Assembly: GCA_030149965.1 (NCBI GenBank)
Contig: JASLHB010000125.1
Coordinates: forward strand, 1 to 11,876
Length of the DNA stretch: 11,876 bases
Reading direction: 5' to 3'
Origin: Wohlfahrtiimonas sp.
GTDB taxonomy: Bacteria > Pseudomonadota > Gammaproteobacteria > Cardiobacteriales > Wohlfahrtiimonadaceae
The translations under genes and the position numbers were made by a program. Under the pieces are notes generated by a model. The model saw only the letters and a program-made list of their open reading frames with translations, was not told the DNA's origin and did not search any database. Positions 1 through 6,806 of the stretch are shown here, piece after piece. Position 1 is the first letter of the stretch, and every line of letters begins with the position of its first letter.

Positions 1-29
1 CGCTGCTCTACCAACTGAGCTATCGAGCC
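1..29 (-). tRNA. 5' part of a tRNA gene, probably tRNA-Phe (truncated by window edge)
   Basis: Read on the minus strand, the 29 bases give a 7-nt acceptor strand GGCTCGA, the TA at positions 8-9, D-stem GCTC, D-loop AGTTGGTA, D-stem GAGC, then A and the first bases of the anticodon stem (GCG). This is a standard tRNA 5' half. The anticodon and 3' half lie beyond the left edge, so identity cannot be read. The GGCTC-type acceptor strand followed by this D-arm is common in gammaproteobacterial tRNA-Phe. tRNA-Thr and tRNA-Lys share the D-arm but usually have other acceptor stems. A promoter lies 35 bp upstream. Sure of tRNA, moderately sure of Phe. Confidence 0.9.
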
Positions 30-35
30 ATTTAT

Positions 36-50
36 GCGATGTGTCATCGC
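36..50 (-). repeat. Small hairpin in the tRNA 5' leader
   Basis: GCGATG (36-41) and CATCGC (45-50) are perfect inverted arms around a 3-base loop. The hairpin lies between the predicted tRNA transcription start and the mature 5' end, 6 nt before the latter. It could shape the leader for RNase P or endonuclease trimming. It has no T-tract on either strand, so it is not a terminator. Confidence 0.5.
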
Positions 51-63
51 TAAGCAGGTGAGC

Positions 64-92
64 ATTAAACACTATTCATTCCATTTGGTCAA
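64..92 (-). promoter_or_regulatory. Sigma70-type promoter of the tRNA gene
   Basis: On the minus strand there is a -35 box TTGACC (positions 92-87, 5 of 6 to consensus), a spacer of exactly 17 bp (86-70), and a -10 box TTTAAT (69-64, 5 of 6). It is followed by a fairly G+C-rich stretch GCTCACC (63-57) where the discriminator of stringently controlled stable-RNA promoters lies. The predicted start near 57 gives a leader of about 27 nt before the tRNA. Position, spacing and orientation fit a tRNA promoter well. Confidence 0.8.
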
Positions 93-105
93 GCACCAGA
101 TATGA

Positions 106-136
106 TTAACTTTTAGACACAAGCTATTTTTATAGT
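106..136 (+). promoter_or_regulatory. Weak candidate promoter for the rightward block
   Basis: TTAACT (106-111, 4 of 6 to the -35 consensus) and TATAGT (131-136, 5 of 6 to the -10 consensus) are separated by 19 bp, 20 bp before the first start codon and divergent from the tRNA promoter. The spacer is long and the region is AT-rich, so chance matches are likely. It is listed because the rightward genes need a promoter between 93 and 156 and this is the best pair I can see. Confidence 0.25.
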
Positions 137-156
137 TTTTGTGATCTAAAATAGAC

Positions 157-1305
157 ATGTCATATATTACGGAAGCCATTGAAATGCTATTGAGTAATCT
201 CGATCAAATGATAAATGCATCCATTGCAGCAGGATTAAATTCTGCACAGTTATTGATCGTAAAAAACCAACAAATAATCAAACACTCAGCCTATGGCAAT
301 GCTAATTTAAATACTTTTTATGACATTGCATCCTTAACTAAGGTCTTTTCTTTAACTGCGATGTATCAAGTTTATACAATACAAGGCAAAATAAATTTAG
401 ATGCAACATTAAAAGAGATTTTCCCAAGCCATTTTGATGATCAATCCTTAACCGATAAAACAAATATTACGATTAAAATGCTTTTGGCTCATGAGGCAGG
501 CTTTGAACCCAATCCGCTTTTTTATGATCAAAACTACAGCACAGAGCTTTTTTGCCAAAATCGTGATGATTTTCTAGAAAAATTACTAAAAGCACCGTTG
601 GTTCATTCTCCACAATCTTGCTCTTTGTATTCAGATGTTGATTTTATGCTGCTCACTTTTATCTTAGAGCAGCTATTACACGCAAAAATTGACGTGCTCT
701 TTAACGCAACATTTCCTGAATTACACTCTCAACGAATTTGTTATCAACCTTTGCAACATGGCTATTCACAATCAGAAATCGCCCCAACGGAATTGCATGG
801 CAATACACGAGATGGATTCATATATTTTGACAATATCCGCACTGAAAAAATTCACGGCGAAGTACAAGATGAAAAAGCTTATCACTGCATGAATGGACTT
901 TCTGGGCACGCAGGTTTATTTGCCAATTGTGAAGCGCTCTACTCTGCTTTACAACTTATGAATATTCCACCTCAATTTTTACAGAGCCAATCAGATGATC
1001 CTAGCTTTGGTTTAGGCTGGCGTTTAAATAAAGGTGGTGATATGGCTTATCACTTTGGTCATTATGCATCTGAAGAAGCTTATGGCCATACAGGTTGGAC
1101 AGGTTGCGTCGTTGTGACCGATCCCTTATACGATTTAACAATAATCTATTTAACCAACCGAAAACATAGTAAAGTATTGAATCCTGCGCACAACCAACAT
1201 CGATTTTTAGGTGATGTTTTATGGGCAGGTCAATACAAAAATATTATGAATGAAATCTATCGATCACTAGGATTAAATCAACGAAGCGATCTGGCAATTT
1301 ACTGA
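157..1305 (+). CDS. Serine hydrolase of the beta-lactamase/PBP fold (class C-like, YfeW/EstB-like)
   Basis: A 382-aa protein of the family that holds class C beta-lactamases, EstB-type esterases, D,D-peptidases and PBP4B (YfeW). The nucleophile motif S-x-x-K is S59-L-T-K62, in IASLTKVF. The second catalytic motif reads Y158-S-D160 where YxN is usual. The KTG-like motif is H310-T-G312, in YGHTGWTG. Other family marks are the LLAHEAGF helix near 109-116 and LSGHAGLFAN near 248-257, which recalls PBP4B. I see no signal peptide or lipobox, so as written it is cytoplasmic. That is odd for a wall enzyme and would fit an esterase or a recycling role. I kept the ATG at 157 because residues 4-22 form one continuous amphipathic helix. 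The ATG at 184 has the better ribosome binding site and gives 373 aa. The stop overlaps the upstream extension of lnt, suggesting coupled translation. Substrate is unknown and nothing marks it as a resistance enzyme. Confidence 0.85.
   Translation: MSYITEAIEMLLSNLDQMINASIAAGLNSAQLLIVKNQQIIKHSAYGNANLNTFYDIASLTKVFSLTAMYQVYTIQGKINLDATLKEIFPSHFDDQSLTDKTNITIKMLLAHEAGFEPNPLFYDQNYSTELFCQNRDDFLEKLLKAPLVHSPQSCSLYSDVDFMLLTFILEQLLHAKIDVLFNATFPELHSQRICYQPLQHGYSQSEIAPTELHGNTRDGFIYFDNIRTEKIHGEVQDEKAYHCMNGLSGHAGLFANCEALYSALQLMNIPPQFLQSQSDDPSFGLGWRLNKGGDMAYHFGHYASEEAYGHTGWTGCVVVTDPLYDLTIIYLTNRKHSKVLNPAHNQHRFLGDVLWAGQYKNIMNEIYRSLGLNQRSDLAIY
171..175 (+). promoter_or_regulatory. Possible ribosome binding site favouring the internal ATG at 184
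   Basis: GGAAG lies 8 nt before an in-frame ATG at 184 (residue 10 of the serine hydrolase). The outer ATG at 157 has no recognisable Shine-Dalgarno sequence. This is the only sequence evidence for the shorter start. Confidence 0.35.
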
Positions 1306-1337
1306 TTCAAATCATCATTGTTATTGCATTAGGCGCC

Positions 1338-2837
1338 TTGATGCCTTTAGCATTTGCACCGTTTAATCAATGGTGGTTAGCACCAGTTTTATTGACGTGC
1401 TGGCAACTCACTACTCAAAAAACTTTTAGCTCACGTAGTTTCTGGTTAGGTTATTTATTTGGTTTGAGCATGTTCACTGTTGGCCTTTGGTGGGTGAGAA
1501 TCAGCGTCAATCAATTTGGTGGCGCACCGTTGCCTTTAGCTATCGCCGCTGTTCTTTTATTATCAAGCTACCTTGCGATCTATTATGGTGCGTTTGGTTA
1601 TATTACTCAAAAATTTAATATCAGTACCACAATACGTTATTTATTATTATTCCCAACCACAGGTGTTTTATTAGAAGTATTGCGCGCCCATGTTTTCACA
1701 GGTTTTCCTTGGCTGGCAATGGGCTATACATTAACACCAACCATATTTGCACAGTACTTATTCCCTGTATTTGGTGCATTAGTCAGTAGCTTTGTCGTTT
1801 ATTGGTTAGCAGGCGCTTTATTATTGCTCCTAACAGCCGTTAAACAACGATTACTTGTGTTTTCATTTGTTACCGTCATTACATCTGTTTTGCTTATTGC
1901 AGGTGGCACATTTGGCTTACAAAAATATTTAAGTGATCCGATTCAAGATCAATCTGAATCCATCAATATTGCCTTAATCCAAGGAAACATCACTCAAGAT
2001 CAAAAGTTTAATGAAAATTCATTTGAAGCGTCCATAAATACTTATTTATCGCTAACAGACAGCGTAATCAATCAAGCAAATTTAGTGATTTGGCCAGAAA
2101 CGGCTGTAGTTGCGTATTATCATCACATGGATGGTTTGATGGCGAACCTTCGCAGATGGTCTGATCATACAGATACAGAAATTCTATTAGGCATCCCGCG
2201 CGCTCAGCAATCACACGAATACAATGCATTTGTGCATTTAGGTCAATCGCCCGCACAGGATCAATTCTACGATAAATATCGCCTATTACCATTTGGTGAA
2301 TACATTCCTATTCCTGAAGTTTTCGGTGTATTTTATGAATGGATCAATATGCCATTGGCAGGTTTTACAAAAGGTGCACCACAACAAGCACCTTTCACGT
2401 TCTCACAATTCTCGACACAAACTACTGGTTCAATCTGCTTTGAAGCAGTATTTGGTGAATCTTTGCGTTATCAAGCCAACCAAAGTGGATTTTTAATCAA
2501 CATCAGTAATGATGCATGGTTTGGTGATTCTTTAGCACCTTGGCAACATTTACAAATCGTACAAGCTCGTGCCATTGAATTTGCGCGCCCGATTGCTCGT
2601 GCAACAAACACAGGATTAACCGCCTTTGTTGATGCTAATGGCGATGTAATTGCTCAAGCACCACAATTTGAAGCCACAACATTATCTGCATCTATTATTG
2701 GAAAAAATGGCTTAACAGCTTATGTAAAATATGGTGATAATCCTTGGATCATTTTGGCGAGTATCATTTTTGCCTTCATGATCATTTTATCCTTCAAAAA
2801 TCGCAATACTAAAAATAGTAATAATATTAATGACTAG
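1338..2837 (+). CDS. lnt: Apolipoprotein N-acyltransferase Lnt
   Basis: Inner-membrane enzyme that moves an acyl chain from phospholipid to the amino group of the lipid-modified N-terminal cysteine of lipoproteins, the last step of maturation. An N-terminal multi-helix membrane part (about 1-195) holds TGFPWLAMGY at 121-130. The periplasmic nitrilase-fold domain (about 208-455) carries the Glu-Lys-Cys triad at E254 (VIWPETA), K313 (YDKYRLLPFGE) and C367 (GSICFEA), with ISNDAWFG and FARP following. A last helix lies near 468-486. Residues count from the TTG at 1338, the first usable near-standard start; an ATG follows at 1341 behind a weak AGG (1331-1333). Both starts lose the first membrane helix. 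The same frame is open back to 1254 and encodes LIQIIIVIALGALMPLAFAP, which resembles the N-terminus of E. coli Lnt, so the true start is probably upstream (CTG 1302 or an ATT). Length (499, about 511 from 1302) matches E. coli (512). Confidence 0.96.
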   Translation: MMPLAFAPFNQWWLAPVLLTCWQLTTQKTFSSRSFWLGYLFGLSMFTVGLWWVRISVNQFGGAPLPLAIAAVLLLSSYLAIYYGAFGYITQKFNISTTIRYLLLFPTTGVLLEVLRAHVFTGFPWLAMGYTLTPTIFAQYLFPVFGALVSSFVVYWLAGALLLLLTAVKQRLLVFSFVTVITSVLLIAGGTFGLQKYLSDPIQDQSESINIALIQGNITQDQKFNENSFEASINTYLSLTDSVINQANLVIWPETAVVAYYHHMDGLMANLRRWSDHTDTEILLGIPRAQQSHEYNAFVHLGQSPAQDQFYDKYRLLPFGEYIPIPEVFGVFYEWINMPLAGFTKGAPQQAPFTFSQFSTQTTGSICFEAVFGESLRYQANQSGFLINISNDAWFGDSLAPWQHLQIVQARAIEFARPIARATNTGLTAFVDANGDVIAQAPQFEATTLSASIIGKNGLTAYVKYGDNPWIILASIIFAFMIILSFKNRNTKNSNNIND

Positions 2838-2839
2838 GA
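2836..2839 (+). promoter_or_regulatory. Ribosome binding site selecting the ATG at 2848
   Basis: AGGA overlaps the lnt stop codon (TAG, 2835-2837) and lies 8 nt before ATG 2848. The outer in-frame ATG at 2830 has no such site. Starting at 2848 also puts the signal peptide directly at the N-terminus. Confidence 0.6.
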
Positions 2840-2847
2840 TTATTTAT

Positions 2848-3471
2848 ATGAACCGTACAATCTCACTTTCACTGTTATTCGCTGGCTCAATGCTCTTAAA
2901 TGCAGCGATGGCTGAAAATTTTGATATTCATAATGATTGGTTTATAGAAGACATCAATCGGCCTGCCAAGCTTGTGACAACACAAGATACTTATGAGGAT
3001 GGTTATGAGTTATACAAAATGCAATCTTCTTTTGGTATCGATGGATTCCTAACAGAAATCATTTTTGATGATTCTTTAAAGCAAATTTTCGAGCCTTTTC
3101 AAGGTAAAACACGCAATATCACTTTTACTTATGAAATTGAAGGTGAAACCCAAGAGCAAAAACTAACAACCACTTGGATAGATAAAGATCATCTTCGTTT
3201 TGATGATGGTGATTTGGTGATGGATAGCTACTTTGATCCCAAAGGCATGCTTCTGCGCAATGAATTATTTATGGACAACATGGAAAATCCGAATGAAATC
3301 ATGCAGTATCATTATCTTGCAAAAGATGAAGCCAAACCCACAAATAAAGAAAATTTCATTTTTGTTACAACTTTAGAAGTTGATCAATATGGCAATTGGG
3401 TCAAACAAAAAGAAGAAAAGCCGAAGGATAAACCTGTGATTCGCACAAGAACCATTGAATACTATCCATAA
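2848..3471 (+). CDS. Secreted protein of unknown function
   Basis: I do not recognise a named family for this 207-aa protein. It begins with a clear Sec signal peptide: Met-Asn-Arg, a hydrophobic core at 4-16, and a cleavage site after AMA (residue 22) before ENFD. There is no lipobox cysteine, so it should be soluble in the periplasm or exported. The mature part is acidic and rich in aromatic residues, with no further membrane segment and probably mostly beta strands. The C-terminus (about 178-207) has DQYGNWVKQ followed by IRTRTIEYYP, resembling strands of YD/RHS-like beta repeats. That suggests only fold similarity. An outer ATG at 2830 would add six residues and overlap lnt; the AGGA at 2836 favours 2848. 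It lies 10 bp after lnt and 95 bp before macA. Cotranscription with lnt is likely; a functional link to MacAB is possible but unproven. Confidence 0.8.
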   Translation: MNRTISLSLLFAGSMLLNAAMAENFDIHNDWFIEDINRPAKLVTTQDTYEDGYELYKMQSSFGIDGFLTEIIFDDSLKQIFEPFQGKTRNITFTYEIEGETQEQKLTTTWIDKDHLRFDDGDLVMDSYFDPKGMLLRNELFMDNMENPNEIMQYHYLAKDEAKPTNKENFIFVTTLEVDQYGNWVKQKEEKPKDKPVIRTRTIEYYP

Positions 3472-3502
3472 TTTGCCAATTCCTCACAACCTTTACATTC
3501 TC

Positions 3503-3534
3503 TATACAAATTACAGGGTTTAATTCTATATACT
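3503..3534 (+). promoter_or_regulatory. Candidate promoter of macAB
   Basis: In the 95-bp gap before macA, TATACT (3529-3534, 5 of 6 to the -10 consensus) overlaps TATATA (3527-3532). The best upstream partner is TATACA (3503-3508, 4 of 6 to -35), giving a 20-bp or 18-bp spacer respectively. A weak -35 with a long spacer would suit an activator-dependent promoter, but that is inference. The inverted repeat at 3508-3545 overlaps it. Confidence 0.35.
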
Positions 3535-3545
3535 TTCTGTAATTT
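3508..3545. repeat. 9-bp perfect inverted repeat flanking the macAB -10 region (operator-like)
   Basis: AAATTACAG (3508-3516) and CTGTAATTT (3537-3545) are exact inverted copies 20 bp apart. Allowing one mismatch, the match extends to 12 of 13 (left arm from 3504, right arm to 3549). The half-site centres are 29 bp apart, close to three helical turns, and bracket the candidate -10 box. This suits a dimeric regulator bound to two half-sites, or DNA looping. As RNA it could form a hairpin with a 20-nt loop. No T-tract follows, so it is not a terminator. Confidence 0.5.
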
Positions 3546-3566
3546 ATATTGGAACAGCTGCTCTCT

Positions 3567-4760
3567 ATGAAAATCAAAAATACTAAAACAGTGATCTTTT
3601 CAATGATCGCATTCGCAATTGCAGGTTCAATCATCTACCAAAAATATTTCACACAAGTACCGATTAGTTATTTAACTGAATCTGTCAAAAAACAAGACTT
3701 AGAAGTGACTATTTTAGCTGATGGTAAGTTAGAAGCTTCCCAACAAGTGGAAGTAGGCGCACAAGTTTCAGGTCAAATCAGAAAATTACATGTCAACTTG
3801 GGTGATGCGGTCAAAAAAGGACAGCTCATTGCTGAAATTGATGATTTACCACAATTGAATGCGGTAAAAGATAGTGAAGCGCGTTTAAAGAATGTTGAAG
3901 CTTCTAAAATTGCAAAGCAAGCTCAATTGGTGAATGCTCGCATTACATTACAACGCCAACAAAACTTAATCCGTCAGAAAGCAACAACACAAGCTGACGT
4001 TGATATTGCAGAAGCAAATTTATTAGTATTAGAAGCAGAATTAGATGCTTTAGATGCACAAATCGCACAAGCTAAAATTGCTTTAGATACAGCGCAATTA
4101 GATCTAACTTACACCAAAATCATCGCGCCCATTGATGGCATTGTGGTGGCAACAATTGTCAAAGAAGGCCAAACGGTTAACTCTGCACAAACAGCGCCAA
4201 CCATCGTTAAAATCGCTGATTTAGATACCATGAATATCAAAGCACAAATTTCTGAAGCAGATATCACAAAGATTTCTTCAGGCATGAATGGTTATTTCAC
4301 GATTTTAGGACAACCTAAAAATCGTTACCCTGCTCTATTAGAATCCACAGAACCTGCGCCAGAAAAATTCCAAACAACCACAGGCAATAATGCAACAACT
4401 GCAAGTACAGAAGCTATTTATTACAATGGCATTCTAAAAGTTGATAATCAGGATCATTTATTCCGCATCGATATGACAACCCAAGTGTATATCGTGGTGG
4501 ACAGCGTTAAAGATAAATTAGTCATTTCAACCATGGCAACAAAATTTAAACCATCAACCATTAATCCGCCTAGCAAAGAGTCCTATGTTTGGATTCAAGA
4601 AAGCAACGGCACGATTTCACCAAGAAAAGTTATCTTAGGCATTAGTAACAATATCTATACAGAAGTTATTTCAGGCTTAAATGGTGATGAACAAATTGTT
4701 TTATCAGAATCTCTAGGGGATGCTAAATCAGGTCCTAATCGCATGCCGCGCATGAGGTAA
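3567..4760 (+). CDS. macA: MacA, periplasmic adaptor (membrane fusion) subunit of the MacAB-TolC efflux pump
   Basis: A 397-aa HlyD/RND-type adaptor that links inner-membrane MacB to a TolC-type outer-membrane channel and stimulates MacB's ATPase. An N-terminal membrane anchor lies at about 8-25. The first lipoyl half (about 55-92) includes VGAQVSGQIRKL and GDAVKKGQLIAEIDD. An alpha-hairpin rich in Ala, Gln, Lys and Leu spans about 97-180. The second lipoyl half (about 182-220) has YTKIIAPIDGIV and EGQTVNSAQTAP, the latter equivalent to the loop of E. coli MacA that forms a one-way ring. Beta-barrel and membrane-proximal domains follow; a small insertion near 268-282 (TTTGNNATTASTE) makes it longer than E. 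coli MacA (371). I chose ATG 3567; an in-frame TTG at 3549 adds six residues with no better ribosome site. macB starts 4 bp downstream. Confidence 0.93.
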   Translation: MKIKNTKTVIFSMIAFAIAGSIIYQKYFTQVPISYLTESVKKQDLEVTILADGKLEASQQVEVGAQVSGQIRKLHVNLGDAVKKGQLIAEIDDLPQLNAVKDSEARLKNVEASKIAKQAQLVNARITLQRQQNLIRQKATTQADVDIAEANLLVLEAELDALDAQIAQAKIALDTAQLDLTYTKIIAPIDGIVVATIVKEGQTVNSAQTAPTIVKIADLDTMNIKAQISEADITKISSGMNGYFTILGQPKNRYPALLESTEPAPEKFQTTTGNNATTASTEAIYYNGILKVDNQDHLFRIDMTTQVYIVVDSVKDKLVISTMATKFKPSTINPPSKESYVWIQESNGTISPRKVILGISNNIYTEVISGLNGDEQIVLSESLGDAKSGPNRMPRMR

Positions 4761-4764
4761 AATC

Positions 4765-6723
4765 ATGTCGTTAATTGAACTTAAAAATATCACTCGATCA
4801 TTTCAATCGGGTGATGCAACTGTCCAAATCCTTAAAGGCATTAATCTAACCATTGAAAAAGGTGAAATGGTTGCCATTATTGGCGCTTCAGGTTCTGGAA
4901 AATCCACTTTAATGAATATTCTAGGATGTTTAGATCAAGCATCTTCAGGCGATTACTTATTTCACAGCGAAAACATTGGGCAATACGATGATGATCAATT
5001 AGCTAAATTACGCCGCGAGCATTTTGGATTCATTTTCCAACGATACCATTTATTATCAACATTAAATGCCGAAGGCAACGTAGAAGTTCCTGCAGTTTAC
5101 GCAGGTTTTTCACCAACACAACGAAATAATCGCTCCGATGCAATCTTAACGGCATTAGGACTCAAAGAACGATTAAAATATTACCCATCTCAATTATCAG
5201 GCGGTCAACAACAACGTGTTAGTATTGCACGCGCCTTAATGAATGGCGGCGAAGTTATTTTAGCCGATGAACCAACAGGTGCTTTAGACAGTGAAAGTGG
5301 TGAACAAGTCTTAAAAATCTTACAAGAGTTGAATCAAGCAGGTCACACAATCATACTTGTCACACATGATAAAAATGTTGCAAATCATGCAACCCGCGTG
5401 ATTGAACTCAAAGATGGTGAAGTCATTGAAGATCGTAAAAATACACCAGCCATCACTAAAACCCAAGAAGCGCCCGTTCAATTACCACAATTGAACAATA
5501 CACGCGGTACTGAATGGCTCCTTTTGCTAGATCGCATTATTAATGCATTCAGAATGGCCTTAATTTCTATGTCCATGCAGCGCATGAGAACATTTTTAAC
5601 AATGTTGGGCATTATTATTGGTATTGCTTCCGTTGTGTTAGTCATTGCTTTAGGTCAAGGCACAATGAACCAGATTTTAAGCAATATTAATTCAATGGGA
5701 ACAAGCACGCTCACCATTTATCCTGGCAGTGGATTTGGTGATGCAAGATCTGGCAGAGTACGCAGTTTAACACCCAATGATGTTAATTTTTTAAGCCAAC
5801 AATCCTTTATTAAGAATGTCACACCTGTTGTTAATACAAATGCATTGGCACGTTATGGCAGTTTAGAAAAAAATGTATCTGTGATGGGCGTTGGCACACA
5901 ATATTTTGATACGGAAGGTTATATACCTGCTGAAGGGATATTTTTTGATGAAAAAGGCGAAGAGGAATTAAGTTTAGATGTTGTTATTGATGAAGCAACC
6001 CGAGATGAATTATTCACAGATGGCACAAATCCAATTGGTGAAGTCATCACACTGAATCGTTTACCAATCCGCGTCATTGGTGTTGCAACATCTAAGAACC
6101 AACGATCAGGTGGTTACAGCAATTTAACAGTATTCATTCCCTATTCAACCGCTATGAAACGTTTATTAGGACAAAGTTACCTTCGCAATATTACTGTAAC
6201 AGTACAAGATGATATTGACATGAAACTTGCTGAACAAACGCTCACAAGTTTAATGACACAATTACATGGCACTCAAGATTTCTTCATTTTTACGGCCGAT
6301 TCATTCAAAGAACTATTAGAAGAAACAACATTTGTGATGCGTTTTCTCATTTTCTCTATTGCCATGATATCTCTGATTGTTGGCGGCATTGGCGTAATGA
6401 ATATCATGCTAGTTTCTGTGGCTGAGCGCACCAAAGAAATTGGCATGAGAATGGCTGTAGGCGCTCGCAAAAATGATATCTCTATGCAATTTCTCATTGA
6501 AGCTGTATTGGTATGCTTATTGGGTGGTTGTGCGGGTATTTTAGTGGCTTATGCAGCTGGTTATGGCATCAATCAACTAAAACTAGATTTAAGCGTTGGT
6601 TTCTCTTTATTTTCTATTATGGTTGCACTTGGTGCATCCACTGCAATCGGTGTAATTTTCGGCTATTTCCCTGCTCGTAGAGCAGCACAATTAGCACCGA
6701 TTGAAGCGTTAGAAAGATCATAG
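4765..6723 (+). CDS. macB: MacB, ABC-type ATPase/permease of the MacAB-TolC pump
   Basis: A 652-aa fusion of an N-terminal nucleotide-binding domain and a C-terminal four-helix permease, the usual MacB layout (E. coli 648 aa). ATPase motifs are Walker A GASGSGKST (40-48), Q-loop Q92, signature LSGGQ (144-148), Walker B VILADEP (164-170, catalytic E169) and H-loop H201. A linker (about 222-270) leads to membrane helix 1 (about 276-297). A large periplasmic domain (about 300-520) follows, then helices at about 524-552, 577-602 and 612-635, with the FtsX/MacB-type segment AERTKEIGMRMAVGA at 553-567. MacB uses ATP to move substrates such as macrolides, peptides or lipid-linked compounds from the periplasm out through TolC. 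All catalytic residues are present. A good ribosome site, GAGG (4754-4757), sits at the macA stop, 7 nt before the ATG. The bidirectional terminator follows. Substrate cannot be told from sequence, and no TolC gene is in the window. Confidence 0.96.
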   Translation: MSLIELKNITRSFQSGDATVQILKGINLTIEKGEMVAIIGASGSGKSTLMNILGCLDQASSGDYLFHSENIGQYDDDQLAKLRREHFGFIFQRYHLLSTLNAEGNVEVPAVYAGFSPTQRNNRSDAILTALGLKERLKYYPSQLSGGQQQRVSIARALMNGGEVILADEPTGALDSESGEQVLKILQELNQAGHTIILVTHDKNVANHATRVIELKDGEVIEDRKNTPAITKTQEAPVQLPQLNNTRGTEWLLLLDRIINAFRMALISMSMQRMRTFLTMLGIIIGIASVVLVIALGQGTMNQILSNINSMGTSTLTIYPGSGFGDARSGRVRSLTPNDVNFLSQQSFIKNVTPVVNTNALARYGSLEKNVSVMGVGTQYFDTEGYIPAEGIFFDEKGEEELSLDVVIDEATRDELFTDGTNPIGEVITLNRLPIRVIGVATSKNQRSGGYSNLTVFIPYSTAMKRLLGQSYLRNITVTVQDDIDMKLAEQTLTSLMTQLHGTQDFFIFTADSFKELLEETTFVMRFLIFSIAMISLIVGGIGVMNIMLVSVAERTKEIGMRMAVGARKNDISMQFLIEAVLVCLLGGCAGILVAYAAGYGINQLKLDLSVGFSLFSIMVALGASTAIGVIFGYFPARRAAQLAPIEALERS

Positions 6724-6745
6724 TCAATCCTAGGAATATCAACAT

Positions 6746-6782
6746 AAAACAAAACCCCCAATAATTTTGTTGGGGGCTTTTT
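6746..6782. terminator. Bidirectional Rho-independent terminator between converging operons
   Basis: CCCCCAA (6755-6761) and TTGGGGG (6770-6776) form a 7-bp G+C-rich stem around an 8-nt loop. On the plus strand it is followed by C and TTTTT (6778-6782), ending the macAB transcript. On the minus strand the stem is followed by TTTTGTTTT (complement of 6754-6746), ending the leftward transcript 30 bp after its last stop codon. It lies between the two converging stop codons (6723 and 6807). Confidence 0.9.
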
Positions 6783-6806
6783 ATATAAAATCACTATAGA
6801 GCAATA

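Noticed and set aside
124..154. CTATTTT (124-130) and AAAATAG (148-154) form a 7-bp inverted repeat just before the first start codon.
   Set aside because: The arms are almost pure A/T in very AT-rich DNA, so a chance match is likely, and there is no G+C stem or T-tract. Not called an operator or terminator.
157..1305. Reading the S12-fold hydrolase as an antibiotic-resistance beta-lactamase.
   Set aside because: There is no signal peptide, the YxN motif is altered, KTG is HTG, and there is no AmpR-type regulator or mobile element. The fold alone does not show beta-lactamase activity.
3567..6723. Treating macAB as an acquired resistance island.
   Set aside because: Base and codon use match the neighbours and no mobile element or repeat flanks it. 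MacAB is a common chromosomal pump in Gram-negatives.
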